From Streptosporangium becharense (GTDB lineage Bacteria; Actinomycetota; Actinomycetes; Streptosporangiales; Streptosporangiaceae): a stretch of DNA of 64,000 nucleotides. The notes under the pieces are model-generated. The model had not been told where the DNA came from. It searched no databases and saw nothing but the letters and a program-made list of their open reading frames with translations. The stretch covers positions 7,130,001 through 7,194,000 of the forward strand of contig NZ_JACHMP010000001.1 in the NCBI RefSeq assembly GCF_014204985.1, given 5' to 3'. Made by a program: the position numbers and the translations under genes. Shown one piece after another: positions 1 through 9,330 of this stretch (position 1 is its first letter; each line of letters opens with the position of its first letter).

Positions 1-1773
1 GAGCGGGCCAACCGGCTCGCGCACGCCCTGCGCGAGCGGGGCGCCGGACCCGGCCGGTGTGTGGGCGTCTGCCTGGAACGCTCGTCCGACCTCGTCGTCG
101 GCCTCCTCGGCGTGCTCAAGAGCGGGGCCGGATACGTCCCGCTCGACCCCGACAACCCGGCGGCGCGCAGCGCCCGCCAGCTCTCCGACACCGCGGCCGT
201 CGCGGTGGTCACCACGGCGGGGCTGGCCGACCGGCTGCCCGGCGGCCTGCCCGCCGTCCGCCTCGATGCGGACGCCGCCGAGCTGGCCGCCCGCCCCGCG
301 ACGCCGCCCGCCGTCCGCTCCCACCCGCTGGACCTCGCCTACGTCATCCACACCTCGGGCTCCACCGGCCTGCCCAAGGGGGTGGCCGTCACCCACGCCA
401 ACGTGGTGCGGTTGCTGCGAGGGGCTCAGGAGTCGTTCGGGTTCGGGCCGGACGACGTGTGGACCCTGTTCCACTCGTGCGCCTTCGACTTCTCCGTGTG
501 GGAGCTGTGGGGGTCGTTGCTCAACGGCGGGCGGCTCGTCGTGGTGCCGCACTGGATGCTGCGCGCTCCCGACGAGCTGGCCCGGCTGCTCGCCGCCGAG
601 GGCGTGACCGTGCTCAACCAGACCCCGTCCGCCTTCGCGCAGCTCAGCCGGGTGATCCTCCGGGACGAGCCGGACCTCGCGCTGCGTCACGTCGTCTTCG
701 GCGGCGAGGCACTCGACCCGGCGTCCCTGGCGCCGTGGATCGCCCGGTACGGCGACGCCTCCCCGCGCCTGGTCAACATGTACGGGATCACCGAGACCAC
801 GGTGCACGTCACCTACCGGCCGATCACCCGCGCCGACCTGGAGACGGGCGGGTCGCCGATCGGGGAGCCGCTGCCCGACCTCGGGCTGTACGTGCTGGAC
901 GGCCTGCTCCGGCCCGCCCTGTCCGGTGTCGTCGGCGAGCTCTACGTCGGCGGCGCCGGGCTCGCCCGCTGCTACGTCGCCGACCCGGCCCGCACCGCCG
1001 ACCGGATGCTGCCCGACCCCTACGCGGGCGTGCCGGGTGCCCGGATGTACCGCACCGGTGACCTGGCGCGGCGCCTGCCCTCGGGCGAGGTGCTCTACCA
1101 GGGGCGTGCCGACGACCAGGTGAAGATCCGCGGGCACCGCATCGAGCTGGGCGAGATCCAGGCCGCACTGGGCAGGCTGCCCGGCGTCGCCGGGTGCGCC
1201 GTCGCGGTCCGCGACGACGGCCCGGCGGGCCCGCGCCTGTCGGCCTACGTCGTCCCCGCCGACGGCGCCGCCCCCTCGGCCGGGGACCTGCGGCGCGGCC
1301 TGCTCGCCACCCTGCCCGAGTGGATGGTGCCCGCCCTGTTCGTGACCGTGGACGCGCTGCCGCTGACCCGCAACGGCAAGCTCGACCACCGCGCTCTGCG
1401 TGCCCTGGACGTCGCGCACGCCGGCCGTGAACGCCCCCACGTGCCGCCGCGCGGCGAGACCGAGCAGGCGCTGGCCGCGATCTGGCGGGAACTGCTGGAC
1501 GTCGGACGCGTCGGCGTGGACGACGGTTTCTTCGAGCTCGGCGGGCACTCGCTGATGGCGGTGCAGCTCGTCTCGCTCATCCGCGAGCGGCTGGGGGCGG
1601 AGCTCCCCATCGCGGTGCTCTTCCAGCACCCCACCCTGGAGGCCATGGCCGGGGCGGTCGACGCCGCGGCGGCCGGTGAGGCCACGACGGCCGTCGACAC
1701 CGAGGCGCTGGTCGCCGACCTGAGCGAGGCCGAGGTGGACGCGATGCTCGCCGCGCTCGGCGACGACGGCTGA
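1..1773 (+). CDS. NRPS adenylation-carrier protein, 5' truncated by the window
   Basis: This is the 3' part of an NRPS gene; the frame is open from base 1, so the N-terminus lies outside the window. The visible 590 residues hold an adenylation domain followed by a PCP. The A3 loop (TSGSTGLPKG), the FDFSVWE segment, YGITETT, RTGDLAR and the NGK lysine motif are all present. Reading the ten pocket positions against GrsA gives D-F-W-S-V-G-M-V-H-K. That differs at two positions from the classical threonine code DFWNIGMVHK, so threonine is the likely substrate. The PCP serine is at visible residue 517 (GGHSL). A short acidic helix of about 25 residues follows and could be a docking segment. There is no thioesterase. 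The C-PCP-C gene begins 56 bp downstream in the same direction and is the likely acceptor. Whether a condensation domain precedes the A domain cannot be seen. Confidence 0.9.
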   Translation, partial: ERANRLAHALRERGAGPGRCVGVCLERSSDLVVGLLGVLKSGAGYVPLDPDNPAARSARQLSDTAAVAVVTTAGLADRLPGGLPAVRLDADAAELAARPATPPAVRSHPLDLAYVIHTSGSTGLPKGVAVTHANVVRLLRGAQESFGFGPDDVWTLFHSCAFDFSVWELWGSLLNGGRLVVVPHWMLRAPDELARLLAAEGVTVLNQTPSAFAQLSRVILRDEPDLALRHVVFGGEALDPASLAPWIARYGDASPRLVNMYGITETTVHVTYRPITRADLETGGSPIGEPLPDLGLYVLDGLLRPALSGVVGELYVGGAGLARCYVADPARTADRMLPDPYAGVPGARMYRTGDLARRLPSGEVLYQGRADDQVKIRGHRIELGEIQAALGRLPGVAGCAVAVRDDGPAGPRLSAYVVPADGAAPSAGDLRRGLLATLPEWMVPALFVTVDALPLTRNGKLDHRALRALDVAHAGRERPHVPPRGETEQALAAIWRELLDVGRVGVDDGFFELGGHSLMAVQLVSLIRERLGAELPIAVLFQHPTLEAMAGAVDAAAAGEATTAVDTEALVADLSEAEVDAMLAALGDDG

Positions 1774-1829
1774 CCACCCGGGGCCCCGCAGGACCCCGAT
1801 GACGACGAAGGACCCGGAGAGGAACGGCC

Positions 1830-4800
1830 ATGGAGGATGTCCCGCTGTCCCTGACCCAGGAACAGCTCTGGTTCGCCGAGGCGCTGGAGAGCGACCGCAC
1901 GCTCTACACCGAGGGGGCCGGGCTGCGCGTGCGCGGCCGGCTCGACGTGGACGCGCTGTCGCGTGCCCTGCACGCCGTCGTGACCCGGCACGAGATCCTG
2001 CGCACGACGATCGTGACGTCCGGCGGACGCCCGGTCATGCGGATCCAGCCGCCGCCCGACGGCGCCCCGCTGGAGACGGTGAGCCTGCGCGGCGCCGCCG
2101 ACCCGGAGAAGGCGCTGGAGGAGCTCATGACGGGGTTCGTCGAGCGCGACGTGGACCTGGCCGCGGGGCCGCTGTTCCGGGCGATGCTCGCCGAGCTGGG
2201 CACCGACGACCACGCGCTCGTCGTCGCCTGCCACCACCTCGTCTGCGACGGCACCGGGGCCGTCATCGTCATGGAGCAGATCCTTCAGGACTACGAGGCG
2301 TTCCGCTCCGGCTCCCCGTCGCCGGTCGCCGAACCGGAGCTCCAGTACGCCGACTTCGCCCTGTGGGAACGGGACGTGCTCGCCCCGCACACCCAGGAGG
2401 CCGACACCGCGTTCTGGCGTGACCGGCTCGCGGGCGTCCCCGCGGTGCTGGAACTGCCCCTCGGGCGGCCCCGGCCCGCGTCCAAGGGGGTGCGGGGGAC
2501 CCGGACGGAGTTCGCCGTCGCCGACGACGCGGCCGACAGGCTGCTGGAGTTCTGCCGGGGTGCGCGCGTGTCGGCCTACGCCGCCACGCTCGCCGCGTTC
2601 GCCGCGACGGTCCGGCTCCTGACGGGCCGGGACGACTTCGTGCTGGGCACCCTGATCGCCAACCGGTCCCTTCCCGAGATCGAAGGGCTCGTGGGCCAGT
2701 TCGCCAACACGGTGCCGCTGCGGCTGCGTCCGGCCGGCGACCCCACGTTCGAGGAGCTCGCCCGCGTCTGCGCCGACGTCCTCACCGACGCCACCGACCA
2801 CGGGCGCCTCAGCCTCGGCCGGATCATCGAGCTGGTCAGGCCGGGCCGGGACCGCGCGCGCAACGCGCTCGTCCAGCACCTGTTCCTGCCCCGGGAGAAC
2901 CCGATGCGGGCGGTGCGGATGGGCGAGGCCGAGGCGGTGCCGGTCGAGGTGCCCCGCACCCGCGGCCGCCTCGACACGATCACCGAGGTGGAGGTCGCAC
3001 CCGGCAGGCTGCGGGCGTGGGTGGAGTACGACACCGACCTGTTCGACCCGGCCTCGGTCGAGGAGCTGATGGAGGTCCTGGGCGACGTGCTGCGCGCCTG
3101 GGCCGCCGACCCCTCCCTGCCGCTGTCGCGGCTGCCGCTGCCGGAGGCCGCCGGGGAGCCGCCCACACCCGTCCTCACCGCCGGCCACCGCTCGTGGACG
3201 CGGTACGCGCTGCGGCGGTCCCGTGCGCGGCGGGCGGCCGAACTGGCGCTGCCCGCCCTGACCGGCTGGGACGGGTCCGCGATCCCCGTACCGGCCGGGG
3301 ACGGGGAGACGGTCGTGGCCGGGCCGGGGCAGGACCCGCGGGAGGCGCTCGCCGCGCTGCTGGGCGGTGCGCACGTGGTGCTGGCCGCCGACACCGGGAC
3401 GGCCGAGGCCGCCGGGACCGCCGAGGCCGCCGGGGGCGAGACGGTGCCCGGCGCCGGGGACCCGGGCGGCGGGACGGCGGACGACCCCCTGCTGGGCGTG
3501 GTCCTGGAACTGTGGGCCGAGGCGTTCGAGCGGGCGGACATCGGGGCGGACGACGACTTCTTCGTGCTCGGCGGCCACTCGATGCTCTCCGCGCGGGTGA
3601 CCGCGCGCCTGCGGGAGGTGCTCCAGGTGCACGTGCCGCTGCGCGCCATGTTCGAGAACCCCACGCCGCGGGAGCTGACCGAGGAGATCCGCCGTCGCGA
3701 CCCGCAGGTGGACGGGCTGGTCCGGCTGGTCGCCGCGGCCGACGGCACGTCCTGGGCCCAGGACGCCCCCGGGGCCTCCGCGCCGGCGGCACGGGACGAC
3801 GCGGCGGCGCCGGAGACGGCCGGGCGTCCCGCGGAACCGGTGCTCATCCCGCTGCTGAAGGCCCAGCTCCAGCTCTGGCTGATGGAGCAGCTCCACCCGG
3901 GCACCCTCACCCACACCGTCCCCCTGGTCGTCGACCTGGAGGGCCCGGTCCGGATCGACCTGCTGCGGGCCGCCGTCAACGACGTGGTCGCCAGGCAGGA
4001 GGCGCTGCGCAGCACGTTCGTGGAGGTCGCGGGCGAGCCCATGCAGCGCATCGCCCCGTCGCTGGAGCTAGACGTGCCGGTGGCCGACCTGACCGGCCTG
4101 GACGAGGAGGCCAGGCAGGGTGAGCTGGCCCGGCTGACCGACGAGTTCGCCTACGGTGTGCTCGACATCGTCCGCGGACCGCTGCTGCGGGCCAGGGTCG
4201 TACGGCTCACCGCGGACCGGGTTCGACTCCAGCTCCTGTTCCACCACCTGGTGACCGACGAGGTGTCGATGACGGTGTTCATGCGTGAGCTCTCGGAGTT
4301 CTACCGGGCCCGCGCCGAGGAACGGGCGCCCGCGCTTCCCCCGCTCCAGGTGGACCTCGGCACGCTCGTCCGGGAGGAGCGGGACGTGCTCGCCTCCCCG
4401 GAGGGCGACAGGCTCCGCAGGTTCTGGCTGCGGGAACTCGCGGACGCCCCCGAACTGCTGCTCCCGCTCGACCGTCCCCGGCCCGACCGGGTCACCTACG
4501 ACGGGACGTTCCTGCGGCTGATCCGCTCCCGAGCGTCCTTCGACGCGGTGGCGGACCTGGCCCGCGCCGAGAACACCACCCCTTTCGGGATCTTCCTGGC
4601 CGCGGTGGCGGCGCTGGTGCACCGCCTCAGCGGCATGGACGACCTCCTGATCGGCGTCCCCAGCGAGAACCGCACCCGTCCCGGCGCGGAACTGCTGATG
4701 GGCTGTTTCCTCAACGTCCTGCCGCTGCGGCTGAGCTGCACCGGCGACCCGACGTTCGCCCAGCTCGTCGGCCGGGTCCGGGAACGACTGCTCGACGCCT

Positions 4801-5150
4801 ACGACAACCAACGGCTGCCCATCGCCGACATCGTCGACACCGTGCGGCCCGCCCGCGAGGCCGGCCGCCTGCCGCTGGTCCAGGTGACGTGCGAGCTGCA
4901 ACTGGCCACCTGGGCGCCGCTGGACCTGCCCGGCTGCCGTGCCGACTACGCGCTGCTCCCGCACGGCACCGCCCGTTACGAGCTGGCCTTCCACGCCCAG
5001 GCCCGTCCCGGGGACTTCTGGGTCGGCGCGGAGATCAACCTCAACCTGTGGGACGCCGAGACCGGCATGGGCTACATCGGGCGGCTCTGCGACCTCCTCG
5101 ACCAGGTCGCGGCCGACCCGTCGCTGCCGCTGTCGGCGTACCGGGCCTGA
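1830..5150 (+). CDS. NRPS protein with C-PCP-C architecture and no adenylation domain
   Basis: This 1106-residue protein starts at an ATG after AGGAACGGCC. Residues 1-430 form a condensation domain with an intact HHLVCDG motif (H135, H136, D140, G141). A Pro/Ala/Gly-rich linker of about 110 residues sits where an A domain would normally be. A PCP follows with its serine at residue 584 (GGHSM). A second condensation-like domain begins near residue 670. Its active-site motif reads HHLVTDE (H805, H806, D810), so the usual final Gly is Glu. The protein ends with that domain, with no A domain and no thioesterase. The carrier must therefore be loaded in trans, plausibly by the upstream A-PCP protein. 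The terminal C domain may transfer the acyl chain to an amine or hydroxyl of a partner, possibly the polyketide; that is inference. The gene is convergent with the acetyl-CoA carboxylase operon. Confidence 0.9.
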   Translation: MEDVPLSLTQEQLWFAEALESDRTLYTEGAGLRVRGRLDVDALSRALHAVVTRHEILRTTIVTSGGRPVMRIQPPPDGAPLETVSLRGAADPEKALEELMTGFVERDVDLAAGPLFRAMLAELGTDDHALVVACHHLVCDGTGAVIVMEQILQDYEAFRSGSPSPVAEPELQYADFALWERDVLAPHTQEADTAFWRDRLAGVPAVLELPLGRPRPASKGVRGTRTEFAVADDAADRLLEFCRGARVSAYAATLAAFAATVRLLTGRDDFVLGTLIANRSLPEIEGLVGQFANTVPLRLRPAGDPTFEELARVCADVLTDATDHGRLSLGRIIELVRPGRDRARNALVQHLFLPRENPMRAVRMGEAEAVPVEVPRTRGRLDTITEVEVAPGRLRAWVEYDTDLFDPASVEELMEVLGDVLRAWAADPSLPLSRLPLPEAAGEPPTPVLTAGHRSWTRYALRRSRARRAAELALPALTGWDGSAIPVPAGDGETVVAGPGQDPREALAALLGGAHVVLAADTGTAEAAGTAEAAGGETVPGAGDPGGGTADDPLLGVVLELWAEAFERADIGADDDFFVLGGHSMLSARVTARLREVLQVHVPLRAMFENPTPRELTEEIRRRDPQVDGLVRLVAAADGTSWAQDAPGASAPAARDDAAAPETAGRPAEPVLIPLLKAQLQLWLMEQLHPGTLTHTVPLVVDLEGPVRIDLLRAAVNDVVARQEALRSTFVEVAGEPMQRIAPSLELDVPVADLTGLDEEARQGELARLTDEFAYGVLDIVRGPLLRARVVRLTADRVRLQLLFHHLVTDEVSMTVFMRELSEFYRARAEERAPALPPLQVDLGTLVREERDVLASPEGDRLRRFWLRELADAPELLLPLDRPRPDRVTYDGTFLRLIRSRASFDAVADLARAENTTPFGIFLAAVAALVHRLSGMDDLLIGVPSENRTRPGAELLMGCFLNVLPLRLSCTGDPTFAQLVGRVRERLLDAYDNQRLPIADIVDTVRPAREAGRLPLVQVTCELQLATWAPLDLPGCRADYALLPHGTARYELAFHAQARPGDFWVGAEINLNLWDAETGMGYIGRLCDLLDQVAADPSLPLSAYRA

Positions 5151-5157
5151 CGACGCG

Positions 5158-5198
5158 CGGCCGGGGACGCCCTCCCACCGGGAGGGCGTCCCCGGCCG
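5158..5198. terminator. Bidirectional hairpin between convergent NRPS and accC genes
   Basis: Arms 5158-5176 and 5180-5198 are perfect 19-bp inverted complements around a 3-nt loop (acc). The hairpin begins 8 bp after the NRPS stop codon and lies about 60 bp from the accC stop. It is placed to terminate both converging transcripts. A second GC-rich inverted repeat (GGCCGGCC on both sides) follows near 5216-5239. Confidence 0.8.
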
Positions 5199-5258
5199 GG
5201 AGACACGGGTGGGGCGGCCGGCCGGGAGGCCGGCCGGGAGAGCAGGTGGGGCGTCCGG

Positions 5259-6629
5259 TCAGCCGGGGTGGCCGGATGACCGGGAGGCCAGGATGCCGGC
5301 GACCACCGACGTGTCGTGCTCGGCGCCGGTGAAGGCGGGGTGGTCGAGCACGCTCCGCAGGAACTCCGTGGTGGTGTGCACCCCGGGCCCGGCGGCGTGG
5401 AACTCCGCGAGCGCGCGCCGCATGCGGGCCATGGCGCGATCCCGGTCCGGTGCCCACACGACGACCTTCGCGAGCAGGGAGTCGTAGGCGGGCGGCACCC
5501 GGTACCCGGGGCGGCAGTGGGTGTCCACCCGGACGAACGGCCCCGCGGGCAGGTCGAACTCGGTCAGGGTGCCGGGGGCCGGGGCGAAGCCGCGTTCCGG
5601 GTCCTCGGCGTTGATCCGGCACTCGATGGCCGCCCCGCGCGGGACGACGTCCTCCTGACGCAGCGACAGCGGCTCCCCGGCGGCGATCCGGAGCTGCTCG
5701 TGGACCAGGTCGACCCCGGTGAGCATCTCCGTCACCGGGTGCTCCACCTGGATGCGGCAGTTCATCTCCATGAAGTGGAAGCGGTGCTCGGGGTCCACGA
5801 GGAACTCCAGGGTGCCCGCACCCACGTAACCGGCGGCGAGCGCGCCGGTGACGGCGGCCCGGTTGAGCCGGTCCAGCAGTTCGCGGGGGAGCCCCGGGGC
5901 GGGTGCCTCCTCCAGGATCTTCTGATGCCGGCGCTGCACCGAGCAGTCCCGTTCGCCCAGGTGGATCCCGTTGCCGTACCGGTCGCACAGCACCTGGACC
6001 TCCACGTGCCTGACCGATTCCAGGTAGCGCTCGACGTAGACCCTGCCGTCGCCGAGCAACGCCTGCGCGCTCGCCGTCGTCTCCCGGAAGGCGCGGTCGA
6101 AGTCCCCCGGGTCCCGTACGACGCACATGCCGCGTCCGCCGCCGCCCGCCGCGGCCTTGATGATGACCGGATAGCCGACGGCGGCGGCCAGGTCGGCGGC
6201 CCGGCGCGGGTCGGCGTCCGGCTCGTCACTGCCGGGCAGCACCGGCAGCCCGGCCCCGCGCATCAGGGCCCGCGCGGCGGCCTTGTCGCCCAACCGGCGC
6301 ATCACGTCCGGGGGAGGGCCGACGAAGGTCACCCCCAGGTCCTCGCACACCTCCGCGAGGTCCGGGTCCTCCGACAGCAGGCCGTAGCCGGGGTGGATCG
6401 CGTCCGCCCCGGACATCCGGGCCGCCTCGGCGATCGCGGCGAGGTTGAGGTAGCTGCGCCGCACCGGCCCCGGGCCGATGTGGATGGCCTGGTCGGCGTA
6501 TCTGGTGATCTCGGAGTCGCGGTCGTCGGTGGAGTACACGGCGGCGACGCGGATGCCGAGCTCCCGGCACGCGCGCGCGACACGCAGCGCTATCTCCCCG
6601 CGGTTGGCGATGAGCACGGTGCGGAACAC
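5259..6629 (-). CDS. accC: Acetyl-CoA carboxylase, biotin carboxylase subunit
   Basis: This 456-residue protein has the normal length of a stand-alone AccC. It opens with a nucleotide-fold start (ANRGEIALR) and carries the glycine-rich ATP-grasp loop AAAGGGGRGM. The ERDCSVQRRHQK segment, the MNCRIQVEHPVTE segment and the ECRINAEDP segment are all present. It carboxylates biotin on BCCP using bicarbonate and ATP. It is the last gene of the minus-strand operon KS-alpha, CLF, ACP, accDA, accB, accC, with a 13-bp gap after accB. A dedicated copy inside the PKS operon presumably raises malonyl-CoA supply during production. Confidence 0.95.
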   Translation of the reverse strand: MFRTVLIANRGEIALRVARACRELGIRVAAVYSTDDRDSEITRYADQAIHIGPGPVRRSYLNLAAIAEAARMSGADAIHPGYGLLSEDPDLAEVCEDLGVTFVGPPPDVMRRLGDKAAARALMRGAGLPVLPGSDEPDADPRRAADLAAAVGYPVIIKAAAGGGGRGMCVVRDPGDFDRAFRETTASAQALLGDGRVYVERYLESVRHVEVQVLCDRYGNGIHLGERDCSVQRRHQKILEEAPAPGLPRELLDRLNRAAVTGALAAGYVGAGTLEFLVDPEHRFHFMEMNCRIQVEHPVTEMLTGVDLVHEQLRIAAGEPLSLRQEDVVPRGAAIECRINAEDPERGFAPAPGTLTEFDLPAGPFVRVDTHCRPGYRVPPAYDSLLAKVVVWAPDRDRAMARMRRALAEFHAAGPGVHTTTEFLRSVLDHPAFTGAEHDTSVVAGILASRSSGHPG

Positions 6630-6642
6630 GGGGCCTCCCCGG

Positions 6643-7260
6643 TCAGGAATCGGGATCGGCGAGCTCGAAGAGCGGCTGGCCGAACTCCACCGAGGTGGAG
6701 TCGGCCACCAGGATCTCCGCGAGCCGGCCGTTCCGGTCGGCGACGACCGGGATCATCAGCTTCATCGCCTCCACGATCCCGAGCTGCGCACCCTTGGCCA
6801 CGTTGTCGCCGACCTCGACGAACGATTTCGCCCCCGGCGCCTCGGCCCGGTAGAAGACGCCGACCGAGGGGGCGCCCACCAGGTGCGGGGCCACCCCGCG
6901 GCGCGGGGCGGCGGAGACGCCGCGGGCCGCGCCGCCGCCTTCCCGGGCGGCGCCGTTCCAGGCGGGGCCGCCGTTCGGGCCGCCGTCGTTCCAGGCGGGA
7001 CCGGCGTCCGGGCCACCGCCGTTACGCGCGGGGACGCCGTGCTGCGCGCCGTCGTCCTGAACGGGGTCGCCGGACGCGGCGGACCCCCGGGCGGCCGGGC
7101 CGGCGTCCCACTCGACCTCCACCCGCACGTCCCCCGCCTCGACGCGTACGCGGCGGACCGGGCCCGGCAGGTGGGCGAGCATGCGCACGGCCCCGCGTCC
7201 CAGCAGGTCGAGCCGGTGGTCGAGCGGCGTCTCGGGGGGAATGTCCGCGGTCGCGGTCAA
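6643..7260 (-). CDS. accB: Acetyl-CoA carboxylase biotin carboxyl carrier protein
   Basis: This 205-residue BCCP carries the biotin lysine in EAMKL (K167) inside a C-terminal biotinyl domain (residues about 130-203). The first 50 residues form a separate small domain. Residues 52-125 are a low-complexity Gly/Pro/Ala/Asn linker containing a near-duplicated GGP-AGPAWN unit, a flexible swinging-arm region. The protein shuttles the carboxyl group between AccC and the AccD-AccA carboxyltransferase. It lies 42 bp after accDA and 13 bp before accC in the operon. Confidence 0.93.
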   Translation of the reverse strand: MTATADIPPETPLDHRLDLLGRGAVRMLAHLPGPVRRVRVEAGDVRVEVEWDAGPAARGSAASGDPVQDDGAQHGVPARNGGGPDAGPAWNDGGPNGGPAWNGAAREGGGAARGVSAAPRRGVAPHLVGAPSVGVFYRAEAPGAKSFVEVGDNVAKGAQLGIVEAMKLMIPVVADRNGRLAEILVADSTSVEFGQPLFELADPDS

Positions 7261-7302
7261 TGGTCTGCGCTCCTTCGCGAAGGCACCGTCGGTGCGGGGT
7301 CG

Positions 7303-9027
7303 TCAGTGTCGCAGCGGTACGTGCTCCAGGGAGGAGCGGTCGCCGTCGGCGGGCCGGGCGTCCGGCGGCGGGCCGGAGCCGAAGCGGCGGAACCTCGCCC
7401 GCCGCTCCCGGACCAGCCGCTCGGCGGGGCGGCGGACGAGGTCGCCGAGGCGTTCGGCCAGCGCGCGCTCCACCAGCTGGGCCGCCGCGGCGTGGTCGGC
7501 CCCCATGCCCCCTTCGGGCTCCGGCAGCACGGCGTCCACGACGCCGAGCCGGAGCAGCTCCCGGGAGTGCAGGCGCAGGGCCGCCGCGGCGCGTGGCGCG
7601 TCGGCGGCGTCACGCCACAGGATCGACGCGCACCCCTCGGGGCTGATCACCGAGTAGACCGCGTCGGCGCAGATCAGCACCTCGTCGGCCACTCCCAGGG
7701 CCAGGGCACCGCCGCTGCCGCCCTCCCCGATGATCAGTGTCAGCACGGGCACGGGAAGCGACGCCATCAGGCGCAGGTTCGCGGCGATCGCCATCGCCTG
7801 GCCGTGCCGCTCCGCCTCCAGCCCGGGGTGCGCTCCCGGCGTGTCGACCAGGGTCACCACCGGCAGCCCCAGTTTGGCGGCGAGCCGCATGAGCCTGGCG
7901 GCCTTGCGGTAACCGTGCGGTGAGGCCATCCCGAAGTTGCGCGCGTTCAGCTCGGCGCCGTCGTGCCCCTTCTGGTGGCCGATCAGCATCACCGGCCGGC
8001 CGCGGAGCCGTCCGACGCCGCCGACGATCGCGGGGCAGTCGCCGCCGATCCGGTCGCCGTGCAGCTCCTCGAAGTCCCGCAGCACCCGGCGGGCGTAGTC
8101 GAGCGTGGTGGGCCTGCGCAGGTCACGTGCCCGGCGGACCTGCGTCCAGGGGTCCATGTCGGGCAGCAGCCCGGGGTCGCGCACCAGCCCGCCGTCACCC
8201 GGCGGCGGGGGGCCGCCCGCCCGGCCCCCGGCGGCCAGCAGGCGGCCGAGGGTCGGCCGCAGCTCCGCGCGCGGCCGGACCAGGTCGATCAGGCCGTGCT
8301 CCAGCAGGAACTCCGCGCTCTGGAAACCGGGCGGCAGCGGGCTGCGCAGCGTCTGCTCGACGACGCGCGGGCCGGCGAAGCCCAGCCGGGCTCCGGGCTC
8401 GGCCACGACGACGTCGCAGAGCGTCGCGAACGACGCGGCGACCCCGCCGTAGGTCGGGTCCGTCACCAGCGAGATCGTCAGCACCCCCGCCTCGTCGAGC
8501 AGGCCCAGCGCCTGGCTGGTCTTGGCCATCTGCATCAGGGAGAGCGCGCCTTCCTGCATCCGCGCGCCGCCCGAGGCCGTCACCAGCAGCAGCGGTGTGC
8601 GCTCCTGGAGCGCGGTCTCGGCCGCCCGGGTGATCAGTTCCCCGACCGCCGAGCCCAGGCTGCCGCCGAGGAAACGGAAGTCCATGACCGCGGCCACCAC
8701 GGGGTGCCCGGCCACGGTGCCCCGGACGCAGACCACGGCCTCGGCCAGCCCGGTGGCCCGGCGGGCCCGGTCGAGGCGTTCGGCGTACGGGACGGTGTCG
8801 TGGAAGGCGAGGGGGTCGTGGTCGTCGGCGACGGCGGGCAGTTCCCGGACCGAACCCGGGTCGAGCAGGTGGGCGATCCGCTGGGGGGCGGTGAGCGGAC
8901 CGTGGTCGCCGCACTCGGGGCACACACCGAGGTTGCGGTCCAGGCGGGGGCCGTACACGGGCGCCCGGCACCGGCGGCACAGCACCCACCTGCGGCCGGT
9001 CGTCCCCGCCTGCCCGGTCCGGGTCAC
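7303..9027 (-). CDS. accDA: Fused acetyl-CoA carboxylase carboxyltransferase beta-alpha (AccD-AccA)
   Basis: This 574-residue protein joins the two carboxyltransferase subunits. The N-terminal beta part has a four-cysteine zinc ribbon (C17, C20, C36, C39) and a crotonase-fold core with [10 protein letters not shown]. From about residue 285 the alpha part follows ([11 protein letters not shown], then [12 protein letters not shown] and [10 protein letters not shown]). It transfers carboxyl from biotin to acetyl-CoA to make malonyl-CoA. The chosen start is GTG at 9027, which overlaps the ACP stop as GTGA, so translation is probably coupled. The frame stays open upstream, but that extension runs across the ACP gene and looks compositionally wrong. 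Together with accB and accC it makes a full ACC set inside the type II PKS operon. Confidence 0.92.
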   Translation of the reverse strand: MTRTGQAGTTGRRWVLCRRCRAPVYGPRLDRNLGVCPECGDHGPLTAPQRIAHLLDPGSVRELPAVADDHDPLAFHDTVPYAERLDRARRATGLAEAVVCVRGTVAGHPVVAAVMDFRFLGGSLGSAVGELITRAAETALQERTPLLLVTASGGARMQEGALSLMQMAKTSQALGLLDEAGVLTISLVTDPTYGGVAASFATLCDVVVAEPGARLGFAGPRVVEQTLRSPLPPGFQSAEFLLEHGLIDLVRPRAELRPTLGRLLAAGGRAGGPPPPGDGGLVRDPGLLPDMDPWTQVRRARDLRRPTTLDYARRVLRDFEELHGDRIGGDCPAIVGGVGRLRGRPVMLIGHQKGHDGAELNARNFGMASPHGYRKAARLMRLAAKLGLPVVTLVDTPGAHPGLEAERHGQAMAIAANLRLMASLPVPVLTLIIGEGGSGGALALGVADEVLICADAVYSVISPEGCASILWRDAADAPRAAAALRLHSRELLRLGVVDAVLPEPEGGMGADHAAAAQLVERALAERLGDLVRRPAERLVRERRARFRRFGSGPPPDARPADGDRSSLEHVPLRH

Positions 9028-9287
9028 GGGGTGCGGGCGGTGAGCGCGGTGTTGACCAGTGCCAGCAGCTCCCCGGGGGTCATCTGCGCGTCCAGCACCG
9101 TGTCGTCGGGCAGCTTGATGCCGTAGCTGCGCTCGATCACGCTGGACGCCTCCAGCAGGGCGAGCGAGTCGTAGCCCAGCGTCTCGAAGGAGGAGTGCAG
9201 GGAGCCGCCGTCCATGTCGGTGCTCTCGTCCTGCCCGGCGCACTCCTGCATGATGCGCCGCAGGTCGGTGATGGTCAGTTCCGGCAT
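9024..9287 (-). CDS. Type II PKS acyl carrier protein
   Basis: This 87-residue acidic protein has the phosphopantetheine site [10 protein letters not shown], with Ser41 as the attachment residue. That is the pattern typical of aromatic PKS ACPs. The start is the ATG at 9287, preceded on the coding strand by AGGAGAAACG, a strong ribosome-binding site; the longer upstream frame lacks ACP homology. It lies 43 bp after the chain-length factor gene, in the canonical KS-alpha, CLF, ACP order. Its stop overlaps the accDA start. It tethers the growing poly-beta-ketone chain for the minimal PKS. Confidence 0.95.
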   Translation of the reverse strand: MPELTITDLRRIMQECAGQDESTDMDGGSLHSSFETLGYDSLALLEASSVIERSYGIKLPDDTVLDAQMTPGELLALVNTALTARTP

Positions 9288-9330
9288 CGTTTCTCCTAGG
9301 ACGTGATGGGTGATGTGTTCCGCCACCGTC

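Noticed and set aside
1245-3914. Very long minus-strand open frame opposite the NRPS genes (889 codons)
   Set aside because: It is an antisense shadow of two clearly homologous NRPS genes. The translation is low-complexity, Arg/Gly/His-rich and matches no family; such frames are common at this GC content.
9028-9243. N-terminal extension of AccD-AccA from an upstream start
   Set aside because: The extra 72 residues are an out-of-frame reading of the ACP gene and resemble nothing. The GTG at 9027 in a GTGA overlap gives a family-like N-terminus.
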